Below are positions 52,860 through 64,000 of a DNA stretch of 64,000 bases, one piece after another; within the stretch, counting starts at the first letter, position 1, and each line of letters opens with the position of its first letter. This stretch comes from Hydractinia symbiolongicarpus (Eukaryota; Cnidaria; Hydrozoa; Anthoathecata; Hydractiniidae): contig NC_079883.1 in assembly GCF_029227915.1 (NCBI RefSeq), positions 10,602,001 to 10,666,000 of the forward strand. Reading direction: 5' to 3'. The notes under the pieces were generated by a model. That model searched no databases. It saw nothing but the letters and a program-made list of their open reading frames with translations, and had not been told where the DNA came from. Made by a program: the position numbers and the translations under genes.

Positions 52860-53240
52860 TTACTTCTTCTGTCCTTTGTCGTTCTTCTTTGGGAGTAAGA
52901 CAGCTTGAATGTTTGGCAAAACACCACCAGCTGCAATGGTTACACCGCTCAAAAGTTTGTTTAATTCTTCATCATTACGAACAGCCAATTGTAAATGTCT
53001 TGGAATAATCCTAGCTTTTTTGTTGTCTCTTGCTGCGTTACCAGCCAACTCCAATATCTCAGCAGATAAATATTCCAAGACGGCTGCTAAGTAAACTGGT
53101 GCTCCAGATCCAATTCGGTTAGCATAGTGCCCTCTACGAAGGAATCTATGCACTCTACCGACTGGAAATTGAAGTCCAGCTCTTGAGGATCTTGTCTTGG
53201 CTTTAGCCTTAGCTTTTCCACCTTTTCCACGTCCAGACAT
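52860..53240 (-). CDS. H2A: Histone H2A (unit 10)
   Basis: Same protein as unit 1; stem-loop 52822-52837. Confidence 0.97.
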   Translation of the reverse strand: MSGRGKGGKAKAKAKTRSSRAGLQFPVGRVHRFLRRGHYANRIGSGAPVYLAAVLEYLSAEILELAGNAARDNKKARIIPRHLQLAVRNDEELNKLLSGVTIAAGGVLPNIQAVLLPKKNDKGQKK

Positions 53241-53524
53241 AACTGCGATTTGATTTGTAAGTTAATACAAAAACGTACGAATATTTAACGTAAGTGTTAA
53301 CGAAATAAACTTTACTCGTTTTTTCATCATAAAAATAGGATCGAAATCATGTTTTTTTAACCAATCATAATTAAGTATTAAACAAAAGATTTTTTTTTTA
53401 ACCAATTAAATTGCGTATCGGCGTTTTCGGATCGAATTCGATCCGATTTTTTTACTTATAAACAAAAAGTTTTGACTTGCAGTTTAATGCTTATTTACAA
53501 GTTAAGTAGCAAAAATTTTTAACC

Positions 53525-53929
53525 ATGTCTGACGCAGCAGCTAAAGGAGGAAAACAGGCACCTAAAGTAGCCAAGAAAGGTGAAAAAAGAGCCGGCAAAA
53601 AAGGAGGAAAGATTGGTGGAACTGGTGAAAAGAAACGCAAGAGAAAGAGAAAGGAAAGTTATGCTATTTACATCTACAATGTTTTGAAACAAGTTCACCC
53701 AGATGTCGGAGTTTCAAGCAAAGCTATGAGCATCATGAACTCATTTGTCAACGACATCTTTGAGCGCATTGCTTCCGAAGCTTCGCGTTTGGCTCTTCAA
53801 AACAAAAAGTCGACCATCTCTTCTCGTGAAATTCAAACCGCAGTACGTCTTCTCTTGCCTGGAGAACTTGCAAAACACGCAGTCAGTGAAGGAACAAAAG
53901 CCGTCACAAAATACACAAGCAGCAAGTAA
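53525..53929 (+). CDS. H2B: Histone H2B (unit 10)
   Basis: Same protein as unit 1; stem-loop 53953-53968. Confidence 0.97.
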   Translation: MSDAAAKGGKQAPKVAKKGEKRAGKKGGKIGGTGEKKRKRKRKESYAIYIYNVLKQVHPDVGVSSKAMSIMNSFVNDIFERIASEASRLALQNKKSTISSREIQTAVRLLLPGELAKHAVSEGTKAVTKYTSSK

Positions 53930-54389
53930 ACCAACGTCTACCAAACACAAACGGTCTTTTTTAAGACCACACATCTTTAAAAAAACATTTACTTGGCGTC
54001 ACTACAAGTTAACCGAAGTTAATAAAACTTCTAAATAATGTGCTTAAGAACACTAGCCTACATTTAAAATACTTCCCCATGTGTGTGTGGATTAGCTTCA
54101 CTTTTCATACGTATTATTAGCTGTACTTGCAGAAAAGACAAGTACATTGATCCATGTTATTGCTTACATTTAACTTAACCCAGCTTTTCACGGAAACACT
54201 CCCAGGCAAATTAACCCTACAAAGTATTTCTAAATTTTTTTTGTGTCATATATGACATAGTATCGTATAGCAATAAATGTAACTGTGACAAGACTTTACA
54301 CATTGTGTAATTTGGAAGCGTGCACAAAGTAATGTTTTAAAAGATTTGTGGCTATAAAAATAGCCGTTTTTGTTGAGCAATGACAACGC

Positions 54390-54746
<357 letters not shown>

Positions 54747-55224
54747 TTAACAGAATTCAGACAGCTTTAAAAAGAGGCCATAAAATTACCTACTGCTCGT
54801 GGAAACACCCTAATTAACCAATAGAGTTGCGTCATTACAAAATGTTCCGAACATTTTGTACATTTTTTTAAGTAAAACTGTAGTTTTTTTAAAAATTCGT
54901 GGTCTTAATGTTTCAGTAAGGCAATAAATTTGGCATCGTTGGAATTCGCCAAACCTTCTGCTACTTACTAAAAAAAAAAAAAGTCAAAAGCTTTTGTGTA
55001 TCAGAAGATACAGCCGTTTTCCCGTAGCCAAAAAACACAGATTTTATAAAAATGTTAAAGTAATGAGCGTAATGTCATTATGCAGCCAATCAGAAATTAC
55101 TTTCTTAGCACCAATCAAATGGTTTGTTTTGAACCTTAGCTGTCAATCAATATGAGAAATAAAACTTTGGCGCGATAGTGCATTTTAGACCGTCTTGTGT
55201 ATCCGTACTACATCGACTTCTTAA

Positions 55225-55638
<414 letters not shown>

Positions 55639-55999
55639 GCATCTTACCAAACAAAAAACGGCTATTTTTATAGCCACACATCCATAAAAAATATTACGGC
55701 TAGCTTTTTATATCAAACTTTGTCCTGCTTTCTGTTTAAATTTTATGCTACATAAAAATTTTATGCTACATAAAGTTTGACAATGTTAAAAATATGAAGG
55801 GCAAGAAAAGTAAAAGCAAGAAAATAAGAAATTTAAAAACGAAAATACTTAAACTTAGGGAATCTAATCTTAAATTTACTCTTTTTTAACTGTTTAAGTG
55901 ACTTAAACAAGTTTAACTTTGTACCAAGATAATGTTTTTTTGTAAATGTGTGGCTATAAAAATAGCCGTTTGTTAATGTAATAGCCAGATACACACAAA

Positions 56000-56551
56000 T
56001 TATTTTTTTGCGGTCTTCTTTGCTGCCTTTTTGGGAGTCTTTTTGACCTTCTTTGCTGCAGGTTTTTTAGCAACAGGCTTCTTTGTGGGTTTCTTAGCTG
56101 CTGGTTTCTTAGCCGAGGCTTTCTTTGTGGCAGGCTTCTTTGCTGCTTTCTTTGGCGTGCTCTTCTTTGCTGGCTTCTTTTTTGGTGTACTTTTCTTTGC
56201 AGTAGGCTTCTTTGCCGTTGGCTTTTTTGCTGCGGCCTTTTTCTTAGGTTTTTCTTTTTTTACCTGACCTAGCTTGAATGATCCAGAAGCACCAGTGCCT
56301 TTAGTTTGAATCAAATCGCCTGATGTTACTCCTCGTTTAAGAGCCATTTTCAGATGATGATCTGAGTTTTCAGCAACTTTGTAATTTGCATGAATATATT
56401 TTGTAATAGCTTGGCGAGATGAACCACCGCGTTCCTTTAGGGTAGCGATAGCAGCCTTGATCATGTCCACATATTTAGGGTGATCAGCTGTCTTCTTTGC
56501 AGCAGGTTTCTTCTTGGGTGCGATTTTCTTTGGAGAAGCTGCTTCACTCAT
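56000..56551 (-). CDS. H1: Linker histone H1 (unit 10)
   Basis: Same protein as unit 1, ATG at 56551; stem-loop 55952-55967. Confidence 0.95.
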   Translation of the reverse strand: MSEAASPKKIAPKKKPAAKKTADHPKYVDMIKAAIATLKERGGSSRQAITKYIHANYKVAENSDHHLKMALKRGVTSGDLIQTKGTGASGSFKLGQVKKEKPKKKAAAKKPTAKKPTAKKSTPKKKPAKKSTPKKAAKKPATKKASAKKPAAKKPTKKPVAKKPAAKKVKKTPKKAAKKTAKK

Positions 56552-57130
56552 TTTTAATGTTTTCTTACAACAATCCAACGATAAACGATGCTTGTTATCA
56601 CAGTAGAAGTATACTAAACATTACCGTGTAAATGAGATATAATTTAAGACGGTGCGAAGTATGCGGACGTAAAAGTACCACTCCCGGGAATTGATTTGGC
56701 GCGAAAACAGAAATGTGTGTTTCTGTACATCGTATAATGTCCGTTTTGGGTGCCGCGACTATGCGAAAGCATGTTAATTTTTATTTGTAGTACGACGCAA
56801 TAGTCTGCAAGAGAAGCTGCTGGAGTTTGAGGTCTTCAGCATTACATCTAGTCTGTTAATTTGGGCTTCTTCCGCGCTCGTGTTAGGATTTTCATAAAGC
56901 GTTCTTTGGTTTGCGTTGCGTATGTCGGCCTACATCATCGACACGGCCTGTTTCCGGCTATTAGGAGCAATTCATATATTGGGCACTGCGTTTCGACTTT
57001 TTTATTAGACCACAGTAAAAAAATTCACTCACAGAAGTCCCTTTCTTTCATGGCTACAAACACGAAGAATTCTGTCGTAAGTAAAACGAATGCGCAAGCC
57101 AAAATGACGATGGGGCGAAGTCATAAGCAT

Positions 57131-57203
57131 GGCCCTGTGGCCCAATGGATAAGGCATCTGACTACGAATCAGGGGATTCCAGGTTCGACTCCTGGCAGGG
57201 TCG
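57131..57203 (+). tRNA. trnR-ACG: tRNA-Arg(ACG), type B (unit 10)
   Basis: G1-C72 form; last copy of this form in the window. Confidence 0.88.
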
Positions 57204-57525
57204 CACTGTCGCATTTCGGCTGCATGGTCTACTGTGTAACGCGCGCGCACGTTCTGGCGTAATGCGTTGATAAACGGAATGTACGCAGACATATTGGAAA
57301 GTAATATCACGCACTTAGTATCGTCGCCTTTGTTAGCATTCATGTAAGTTACCATCCACTCGCTACAGTCGCTCTCCATCCTACGGCTAAATCAACAGCC
57401 GTGATTTTTACTATGTCGCCGTCCATCCGTACGCGGTGACAGTTGTAAGCTTTACAGTAACGTGACATGCTCCACAAGCAGTTACGGTGTGTGGACGATG
57501 CCTATCATGGCAACGCTTGTTCTTT

Positions 57526-57712
57526 ATCGCTTCTCGGCCTAATGGCTAAGATCAAGTGTAGTATCTGTTCTTATCAGTTTAATATCTGGTAGGCCATTCT
57601 CTGAATGGTCAGTATATTAATCTGATTTTTGGCCTTGGGTCATGGAGGTGGATTCATTCACGCCGTGACCACGGGTTGCCTTGGTGTTGCACTATTACCG
57701 ATGGCGGCCCAC
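57526..57712 (+). ncRNA. U2: U2 snRNA (unit 10)
   Basis: Same as the unit 1 copy, PSE-like element at 57472-57485. Confidence 0.95.
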
Positions 57713-57902
57713 ATAAGCAATAAAAGAATAATAGCAGTCCTCTTTCCGACGGCACTCTGCATAGTCTACGGCGGGAACAAAACGCGTACACTGGGGGAGA
57801 ATACAGCCTATGCCCCGCGACACGGCAGTTTATAACACACTCAAGCCACAAGCATTAACAAACTTTGAAGGGTACCCTCATGCTACGGTGCAGTTCCAAC
57901 TC

Positions 57903-58068
57903 ATACTTACCTGACGGGGAAGTAAAGACTGATCAATGAGGGTTTTCTTCCAGAGTGAGGCTCTTGCATTGCACTACGCTTGGGCTGACCTCTGCGATTA
58001 CTGCAAACGTCAGTAACTCGACCGTACAATTTCTGGTAGTGGGGGCCTGCGTCCGCGCTCGCCCCCTC
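57903..58068 (+). ncRNA. U1: U1 snRNA (unit 10)
   Basis: Same as the unit 1 copy, PSE-like element at 57846-57859. Confidence 0.95.
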
Positions 58069-58395
58069 CTTAAGTCAAAATGAATGAGCTTAGAAAAGTT
58101 GCGCGGCCAAATGTCGGTGGTGACTTAAACGCTAAGGTAAAACCTCGCTTGGCTGTTACGAAACGTGATTGCGATATAAGTCCTCGGAAGGCGGCGGAAT
58201 TTTATTTTATTTGCCATTCCGTCAGGGTTATTGGATGATCGGCAATAGATCGAGTTTGTATGCATTTGAAAGCTCTTTTTTCTCGTACTATCACCTGAAA
58301 ATGTCGTAGGAAAATGTCATAGGAAACACTTTCAACAACCGCCACGTTCCTTAATTGTTATAACAAGAAATATATCACAGCAAATGAAAATGAAA

Positions 58396-58514
58396 AGCCT
58401 ACGACACCGGGAGTTCCCAGGCGGTCCCCCATCCAAGTACTATCCCGGCCCGACGATGCTTAACTTCCGTGATCAGACGAGAACGGGTGTGTTCATCGTG
58501 GTATGGCCGTAGAC
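58396..58514 (-). rRNA. 5S rRNA: 5S rRNA (unit 11)
   Basis: Full-length with type B flanks on both sides. Confidence 0.97.
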
Positions 58515-58713
58515 ATTAGTAGGTGCAAATACGTGCAATTTATTTTGACGTTGTGATCAAATTTTTTTATTTAATTTCTTTGAGTTACTTAGGACAAGGC
58601 GTATGCATGGATTATCTATTAGACTTTAAGGTTATAGTTTTGTGTGAAAAAAACAATGTTTTTTTAAAGATGTGTGGCTATAAAAATAGCCGTTGTTTTC
58701 TGAGTGTAGCGGT

Positions 58714-59094
58714 TTACTTCTTCTGTCCTTTGTCGTTCTTCTTTGGGAGTAAGACAGCTTGAATGTTTGGCAAAACACCACCAGCTGCAATGGTTACACC
58801 GCTCAAAAGTTTGTTTAATTCTTCATCATTACGAACAGCCAATTGTAAATGTCTTGGAATAATCCTAGCTTTTTTGTTGTCTCTTGCTGCGTTACCAGCC
58901 AACTCCAATATCTCAGCAGATAAATATTCCAAGACGGCTGCTAAGTAAACTGGTGCTCCAGATCCAATTCGGTTAGCATAGTGCCCTCTACGAAGGAATC
59001 TATGCACTCTACCGACTGGAAATTGAAGTCCAGCTCTTGAGGATCTTGTCTTGGCTTTAGCCTTAGCTTTTCCACCTTTTCCACGTCCAGACAT
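58714..59094 (-). CDS. H2A: Histone H2A (unit 11)
   Basis: Same protein as unit 1; stem-loop 58676-58691. A TG insertion lies about 30 nt past the stem-loop, beyond the purine-rich downstream stretch. Confidence 0.97.
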   Translation of the reverse strand: MSGRGKGGKAKAKAKTRSSRAGLQFPVGRVHRFLRRGHYANRIGSGAPVYLAAVLEYLSAEILELAGNAARDNKKARIIPRHLQLAVRNDEELNKLLSGVTIAAGGVLPNIQAVLLPKKNDKGQKK

Positions 59095-59378
59095 AACTGC
59101 GATTTGATTTGTAAGTTAATACAAAAACGTACGAATATTTAACGTAAGTGTTAACGAAATAAACTTTACTCGTTTTTTCATCATAAAAATAGGATCGAAA
59201 TCATGTTTTTTTAACCAATCATAATTAAGTATTAAACAAAAGATTTTTTTTTTAACCAATTAAATTGCGTATCGGCGTTTTCGGATCGAATTCGATCCGA
59301 TTTTTTTACTTATAAACAAAAAGTTTTGACTTGCAGTTTAATGCTTATTTACAAGTTAAGTAGCAAAAATTTTTAACC

Positions 59379-59783
59379 ATGTCTGACGCAGCAGCTAAAG
59401 GAGGAAAACAGGCACCTAAAGTAGCCAAGAAAGGTGAAAAAAGAGCCGGCAAAAAAGGAGGAAAGATTGGTGGAACTGGTGAAAAGAAACGCAAGAGAAA
59501 GAGAAAGGAAAGTTATGCTATTTACATCTACAATGTTTTGAAACAAGTTCACCCAGATGTCGGAGTTTCAAGCAAAGCTATGAGCATCATGAACTCATTT
59601 GTCAACGACATCTTTGAGCGCATTGCTTCCGAAGCTTCGCGTTTGGCTCTTCAAAACAAAAAGTCGACCATCTCTTCTCGTGAAATTCAAACCGCAGTAC
59701 GTCTTCTCTTGCCTGGAGAACTTGCAAAACACGCAGTCAGTGAAGGAACAAAAGCCGTCACAAAATACACAAGCAGCAAGTAA
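59379..59783 (+). CDS. H2B: Histone H2B (unit 11)
   Basis: Same protein as unit 1; stem-loop 59807-59822, (TG)5 beyond. Confidence 0.97.
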   Translation: MSDAAAKGGKQAPKVAKKGEKRAGKKGGKIGGTGEKKRKRKRKESYAIYIYNVLKQVHPDVGVSSKAMSIMNSFVNDIFERIASEASRLALQNKKSTISSREIQTAVRLLLPGELAKHAVSEGTKAVTKYTSSK

Positions 59784-60243
59784 ACCAACGTCTACCAAAC
59801 ACAAACGGTCTTTTTTAAGACCACACATCTTTAAAAAAACATTTACTTGGCGTCACTACAAGTTAACCGAAGTTAATAAAACTTCTAAATAATGTGCTTA
59901 AGAACACTAGCCTACATTTAAAATACTTCCCCATGTGTGTGTGGATTAGCTTCACTTTTCATACGTATTATTAGCTGTACTTGCAGAAAAGACAAGTACA
60001 TTGATCCATGTTATTGCTTACATTTAACTTAACCCAGCTTTTCACGGAAACACTCCCAGGCAAATTAACCCTACAAAGTATTTCTAAATTTTTTTTGTGT
60101 CATATATGACATAGTATCGTATAGCAATAAATGTAACTGTGACAAGACTTTACACATTGTGTAATTTGGAAGCGTGCACAAAGTAATGTTTTAAAAGATT
60201 TGTGGCTATAAAAATAGCCGTTTTTGTTGAGCAATGACAACGC

Positions 60244-60600
<357 letters not shown>

Positions 60601-61078
60601 TTAACAGAATTCAGACAGCTTTAAAAAGAGGCCATAAAATTACCTACTGCTCGTGGAAACACCCTAATTAACCAATAGAGTTGCGTCATTACAAAATGTT
60701 CCGAACATTTTGTACATTTTTTTAAGTAAAACTGTAGTTTTTTTAAAAATTCGTGGTCTTAATGTTTCAGTAAGGCAATAAATTTGGCATCGTTGGAATT
60801 CGCCAAACCTTCTGCTACTTACTAAAAAAAAAAAAAGTCAAAAGCTTTTGTGTATCAGAAGATACAGCCGTTTTCCCGTAGCCAAAAAACACAGATTTTA
60901 TAAAAATGTTAAAGTAATGAGCGTAATGTCATTATGCAGCCAATCAGAAATTACTTTCTTAGCACCAATCAAATGGTTTGTTTTGAACCTTAGCTGTCAA
61001 TCAATATGAGAAATAAAACTTTGGCGCGATAGTGCATTTTAGACCGTCTTGTGTATCCGTACTACATCGACTTCTTAA

Positions 61079-61568
<490 letters not shown>

Positions 61569-61900
61569 TTATAGCCACACATCCATAAAAAATATTACGG
61601 CTAGCTTTTTATATCAAACTTTGTTCTGCTTTCTGTTTAAATTTTATGCTACATAAAAATTTTATGCTACATAAAGTTTGACAATGTTAAAAATATGAAG
61701 GGCAAGAAAAGTAAAAGCAAGAAAATAAGAAATTTAAAAACGAAAATACTTAAACTTAGGGAATCTAATCTTAAAATTACTCTTTTTTAACTGTTTAAGT
61801 GACTTAAACAAGTTTAACTTTGTACCAAGATAATGTTTTTTTGTAAATGTGTGGCTATAAAAATAGCCGTTTGTTAATGTAATAGCCAGATACACACAAA

Positions 61901-62452
61901 TTATTTTTTTGCGGTCTTCTTTGCTGCCTTTTTGGGAGTCTTTTTGACCTTCTTTGCTGCAGGTTTTTTAGCAACAGGCTTCTTTGTGGGTTTCTTAGCT
62001 GCTGGTTTCTTAGCCGAGGCTTTCTTTGTGGCAGGCTTCTTTGCTGCTTTCTTTGGCGTGCTCTTCTTTGCTGGCTTCTTTTTTGGTGTACTTTTCTTTG
62101 CAGTAGGCTTCTTTGCCGTTGGCTTTTTTGCTGCGGCCTTTTTCTTAGGTTTTTCTTTTTTTACCTGACCTAGCTTGAATGATCCAGAAGCACCAGTGCC
62201 TTTAGTTTGAATCAAATCGCCTGATGTTACTCCTCGTTTAAGAGCCATTTTCAGATGATGATCTGAGTTTTCAGCAACTTTGTAATTTGCATGAATATAT
62301 TTTGTAATAGCTTGGCGAGATGAACCACCGCGTTCCTTTAGGGTAGCGATAGCAGCCTTGATCATGTCCACATATTTAGGGTGATCAGCTGTCTTCTTTG
62401 CAGCAGGTTTCTTCTTGGGTGCGATTTTCTTTGGAGAAGCTGCTTCACTCAT
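61901..62452 (-). CDS. H1: Linker histone H1 (unit 11)
   Basis: Same protein as unit 1, ATG at 62452; stem-loop 61853-61868; type A upstream region. Confidence 0.95.
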   Translation of the reverse strand: MSEAASPKKIAPKKKPAAKKTADHPKYVDMIKAAIATLKERGGSSRQAITKYIHANYKVAENSDHHLKMALKRGVTSGDLIQTKGTGASGSFKLGQVKKEKPKKKAAAKKPTAKKPTAKKSTPKKKPAKKSTPKKAAKKPATKKASAKKPAAKKPTKKPVAKKPAAKKVKKTPKKAAKKTAKK

Positions 62453-63031
62453 TTTTAATGTTTTCTTACAACAATCCAACGATAAACGATGCTTGTTATC
62501 ACAGTAGAAGTATACTAAACATTACCGTGTAAATGAGATATAATTTAAGACGGTGCGAAGTATGCGGACGTAAAAGTACCACTCCCGGGAATTGATTTGG
62601 CGCGAAAACAGAAATGTGTGTTTCTGTACATCGTATAATGTCCGTTTTGGGAGCCGCGACTATGCGAAAGCATGTTAATTTTTATTTGTAGCACGACGCA
62701 ATAGTCTGAAAGAGAAGCTGCTGGAGTTTGAGGTCTTCAGCATTACATCTACTCTGTTAATTTGGGCTTCTTCCGCGCCCGTGTTAGGATTTTCATAAAG
62801 CGTTCTTTGGTTTGCGTTGCGTATGTCGGCCTACATCATCGACACGGCCTGTTTCCGGCTATTAGGAGCAATTCATATATTGGGCACTGCGTTTCGACTT
62901 TTTTATTAGACCACAGTAAAAAAATTCACTCACAGAAGTCCCTTTCTTTCATGGCTACAAACACGAAGAATTCTGTCGTAAGTAAAACGAATGCGCAAGC
63001 CAAAATAACGATGGGGCGAAGTCATAAGCAT

Positions 63032-63104
63032 CGCCCTGTGGCCCAATGGATAAGGCATCTGACTACGAATCAGGGGATTCCAGGTTCGACTCCTGGCAGG
63101 GTCG
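63032..63104 (+). tRNA. trnR-ACG: tRNA-Arg(ACG), type A (unit 11)
   Basis: C1/C72 mismatch form as in units 1-2. A private C at 63112 lies in the 3' flank. Confidence 0.82.
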
Positions 63105-63426
63105 CACTGTCCCATTTCGGCTGCATGGTCTACTGTGTAACGCGCGCGCACGTTCTGGCGTAATGCGTTGATAAACGGAATGTACGCAGTCATATTGGAA
63201 AGTAATATCACGCACTTAGTATCGTCGCCTTTGTTAGCATTCATGTAAGTTACCATCCACTCGCTACAGTCGCTCTCCATCCTACGGCTAAATCAACAGC
63301 CGTGATTTTTACTATGTCGCCGTCCATCCGTACGCGGTGACAGTTGTAAGCTTTACAGTAACGTGACATGCTCCACAAGCAGTTACGGTGTGTGGACGAT
63401 GCCTATCATGGCAACGCTTGTTCTTT

Positions 63427-63613
63427 ATCGCTTCTCGGCCTAATGGCTAAGATCAAGTGTAGTATCTGTTCTTATCAGTTTAATATCTGGTAGGCCATTC
63501 TCTGAATGGTCAGTATATTAATCTGATTTTTGGCCTTGGGTCATGGAGGTGGATTCATTCACGCCGTGACCACGGGTTGCCTTGGTGTTGCACTATTACC
63601 GATGGCGGCCCAC
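63427..63613 (+). ncRNA. U2: U2 snRNA (unit 11)
   Basis: Same as the unit 1 copy, PSE-like element at 63373-63386. Confidence 0.95.
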
Positions 63614-63803
63614 ATAAGCAATAAAAGAATAATAGCAGTCCTCTTTCCGACGGCACTCTGCATAGTCTACGGCGGGAACAAAACGCGTACACTGGGGGAG
63701 AATACAGCCTATGCCCCGCGACACGGCAGTTTATAACACACTCAAGCCACAAGCATTAACAAACTTTGAAGGGTACCCTCATGCTACGGTGCAGTTCCAA
63801 CTC

Positions 63804-63969
63804 ATACTTACCTGACGGGGAAGTAAAGACTGATCAATGAGGGTTTTCTTCCAGAGTGAGGCTCTTGCATTGCACTACGCTTGGGCTGACCTCTGCGATT
63901 ACTGCAAACGTCAGTAACTCGACCGTACAATTTCTGGTAGTGGGGGCCTGCGTCCGCGCTCGCCCCCTC
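63804..63969 (+). ncRNA. U1: U1 snRNA (unit 11)
   Basis: Same as the unit 1 copy; the window ends 31 nt past it, in the next spacer. Confidence 0.95.
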
Positions 63970-64000
63970 CTTAAGTCAAAATGAATGAGCTTAGAAAAGT

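Overview
The window is a head-to-tail tandem array of one compound multigene unit, seen as eleven units (two of them touched by one assembly gap). Each unit is about 5.85-5.88 kb and reads, left to right: 5S rRNA (-), H2A (-), H2B (+), H4 (-), H3 (+), H1 (-), tRNA-Arg(ACG) (+), U2 snRNA (+), U1 snRNA (+). Every histone gene is intronless and ends in a histone 3' stem-loop. The genes are replication-coupled metazoan types: H3 is H3.2-like, H4 differs from the human protein by one residue, and there is no H2A.X tail. With AT-rich spacers, this suggests an invertebrate animal, perhaps a non-bilaterian such as a cnidarian or sponge. I cannot fix the clade from sequence alone.

Layout. Unit 1 = 83-5958, unit 2 = 5959-11113 (then 500 N, 11114-11613), unit 3 = 11614-17104, unit 4 = 17105-22956, unit 5 = 22957-28808, unit 6 = 28809-34660, unit 7 = 34661-40512, unit 8 = 40513-46364, unit 9 = 46365-52216, unit 10 = 52217-58068, unit 11 = 58069-63969. 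The window starts inside a U1 gene and ends in the next U1-5S spacer. Regulatory sites and spacers are described in detail for unit 1. The offset given in each unit's entry converts those positions to the other units.

Two subtypes occur. Type A (units 1-2 and the right part of unit 11) is 5876 bp. Type B (units 3-10 and the left part of unit 11) is 5852 bp: it lacks 22 bp beside the 5S gene and one TG of a microsatellite, and carries a set of linked substitutions, most of them in the H1-tRNA spacer. The A-to-B change falls in the gap. The B-to-A change falls in unit 11, where a 47-bp tandem duplication sits at the end of H3. Of the 55 histone coding regions, 54 encode the five standard proteins; the H3 of unit 5 carries R129S.

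How the genes work together. H2A/H2B and H4/H3 are divergent pairs with shared promoter regions; H2B/H4 and H3/H1 converge. The unit supplies all nucleosome proteins plus the linker histone, together with the most abundant spliceosomal RNAs (U1, U2), 5S rRNA and an arginine tRNA. It therefore combines Pol II mRNA-type, Pol II snRNA-type, Pol III type 1 and Pol III type 2 transcription units in one amplified block. U1 and U2 share a PSE-like element at -57/-54 and a 3'-box-like element 9-10 nt past the RNA end. H1 and H3 carry E2F-like sites.
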